This document shows, piece by piece, positions 19,505-20,788 of a stretch of 20,788 nt of DNA; positions within the stretch are counted from its first letter, which is position 1; every line of letters begins with the position of its first letter. Location of the stretch: NCBI GenBank assembly GCA_008931825.1, contig QXVZ01028854.1, forward strand, positions 1 to 20,788. Direction: 5' to 3'. The position numbers and the translations under genes are program-made. This DNA is from Phallusia fumigata. Lineage: Eukaryota > Chordata > Ascidiacea > Phlebobranchia > Ascidiidae. Under the pieces are notes generated by a model. The model did no database searches. It was not told where the DNA came from and saw only the letters and a list, made by a program, of their open reading frames with translations.

Positions 19505-19996
19505 TCACAAACTACCAGGTTTATCATCATGTTCTTTAGCTGGTTTCTGCACTGGATATGCAGGAGTATAATCAAAGGGCATGCGACGGCGAGCCCAGCG
19601 AGGATCATGCCGATTCTCGTTAACCTGCATAACTCTTGAATATTCCGGAATCCACTGGTCTTGAGACACTTTGTCCAGTTTAAAGTAAAATCCACAGTCA
19701 CAGGTTTGGGCGGGGCCTTCTTCAATGAAGAACCAGTTCATAGTAGGAGAGTCTGGCCCACAGCAGCAGCCAATTATGCATTTGTTTGCATGCGATGCCA
19801 CAAGAACAGGATGCTCACTGTCTCTGCCATGCATTTCAGTATCTGCAGTATTGTTTGCTTCTGGTGCTTTTGTGCCTTGCTGAGATGTTGAATAGTTCCT
19901 GATTCCAAGATGTGGAAAACTGGCAACAATTCTTCCCTCAGTGACACTGCAAGCTGATTTTAAACAATGTGAAAGCAACCTTAGTGCCATTTTCAT
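19505..19996 (-). CDS. COX5B-like protein (cytochrome c oxidase subunit Vb), intronless
   Basis: COX5B is a nuclear-encoded, zinc-binding matrix-side subunit of respiratory complex IV. The 163-residue frame is open from ATG 19996 to TGA 19505-19507. Residues 1 to about 40 (MKMALRLLSHCLKSACSVTE..., then RNYSTSQQ) are basic and hydroxylated, like a mitochondrial presequence. The core NKCIIGCCCGPDSPTMNWFF followed by GPAQTCDCGFYFKL aligns with human [20 protein letters not shown] and GEAQRCPRCGAHYKL. The first zinc pair is kept as CxC; the second is CDC rather than CPRC, one residue shorter. Two departures stand out. The helical region before the zinc domain in human COX5B is largely missing, and about 55 residues follow the zinc domain where the human protein ends almost at once. 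The gene has no introns, so it may be a retrocopy or a divergent paralogue. Confidence 0.85.
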   Translation of the reverse strand: MKMALRLLSHCLKSACSVTEGRIVASFPHLGIRNYSTSQQGTKAPEANNTADTEMHGRDSEHPVLVASHANKCIIGCCCGPDSPTMNWFFIEEGPAQTCDCGFYFKLDKVSQDQWIPEYSRVMQVNENRHDPRWARRRMPFDYTPAYPVQKPAKEHDDKPGSL

Positions 19997-20788
19997 CTAA
20001 CTGTCTGTTTGATTCTGAAAACAACAGTCAATAGGTGTGAAGTGACTACATGGTGTGTTGTATTACAACAAATGCTTTTTTGAAATCTTGTTTTACAAAT
20101 TAACTGTTTGAGACATTAAGCATCAAATGATGTACTACTAACATATCATATATATATATTATATATATATGTATGTATATATTGCAAATGCATAATGCAA
20201 CATATTACACCTATACCTTATATAATTCATCTGTTTTGTTTCCAATATTAATGTAGTATATGCGGCATAAGTGCTGATTAAGATTATAGCAATAGTTTTG
20301 TTTTCAAGAAATACAAGCAGACATATGTAGGTTCTACACAATGCATAGGTTTATGAACCATATGCGATGTATTTAAGTTTAACGAACGTCGCCATTAAAA
20401 AATATAGCTAATGCAGACATATGTGAAACACAATTGAGTCACAATTATGATCAATAAATCTTTGAGCATACCCCATAAACGTAAGAAAAATATTTAACCT
20501 TGAAAACTACTGGTACCCTGATACTACTTTTGCCTCTCTAACTCTTGTCCTCGTTTATACTTTAGGCTATTTACTCAGTAAAATTAAAAAAAGTGAACTA
20601 AAACCCTGCCATTAGGTTACAGTCTATTTATAGCCATACCAATCGTGGACTGCAAATGTTTTACAGTAACAAAATTAAAACTTCCAACAAGCGAAACATC
20701 CTGATTGTAAACTTGTTAAAAGTCACGTTTGTTTTCACGCTTCAGTGAGTTGGTAATCCATAAAAACAGAAGTTACGTAACAGACTTG
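19997..20788. other. Non-coding right end with AT microsatellite
   Basis: No coding exon can be supported. A TA-dinucleotide tract with TATG interruptions runs from about 20147 to 20183. This stretch should include the COX5B-like promoter, but no TATA element at a sensible distance is clear. Confidence 0.5.
20014..20029 (-). promoter_or_regulatory. 3' splice acceptor in the COX5B-like 5' leader
   Basis: On the minus strand, GACTGTTGTTTTCAG followed by AATC is a good acceptor 18 bases before the ATG. It could end a 5' UTR intron or serve as a spliced-leader trans-splice site, a process known in tunicates. No partner donor was identified. Confidence 0.35.

Noticed and set aside
1..20788. CRISPR array, prokaryotic operon or phage content
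   Set aside because: Split genes with GT-AG introns and animal protein families throughout; no spaced short palindromic repeats.

Overview
The window is AT-rich animal DNA with split genes: GT-AG introns of about 80 to 650 bp and intergenic gaps of a few hundred bases. No bacterial-style operons are seen. Four genes match conserved animal families: RPS11, RIC3, MBTPS2 and COX5B-like. A fifth is a peripherin/ROM1-type tetraspanin. The compactness, small introns and gene set suggest an invertebrate chordate, most likely a tunicate such as Ciona. That is an inference from style, not a database match.

Layout, left to right. (1) 1-819 is non-coding and ends in a short-period tandem repeat. (2) 820-2991 is a DNA transposon with terminal inverted repeats and a perfect 8-bp target duplication, sitting in intron 2 of RPS11. 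(3) 3055-3543 (-) holds exons 1-2 of RPS11; its 3' part lies beyond the left edge. (4) 3916-5356 (+) is RIC3, transcribed divergently from RPS11, with a 151-bp hAT-type MITE in intron 2. (5) 5620-8283 (+) is a five-exon tetraspanin. (6) 8912-12479 (-) is a complete eleven-exon MBTPS2 (site-2 protease) gene, tail to tail with the tetraspanin. (7) About 12965-16540 holds weak coding candidates and a 1.08-kb tandem duplication. (8) 17938-19156 (+) is a three-exon gene for a 178-residue protein I do not recognise. (9) 19505-19996 (-) is an intronless COX5B-like gene with an unusual C-terminal extension. (10) The rest, to 20788, is non-coding with an AT microsatellite.

The genes do not form one pathway. 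They look like unrelated housekeeping and cell-surface genes packed together: a ribosomal protein, a nicotinic-receptor chaperone, a photoreceptor-disc-type tetraspanin, a Golgi intramembrane protease and a respiratory-chain subunit. Exon boundaries were placed by hand from splice consensus, reading-frame phase and recalled family similarity. Four bases are N (1221, 2820, 5332, 14777); one falls in the last RIC3 exon and one exactly at the junction of the tandem duplication.
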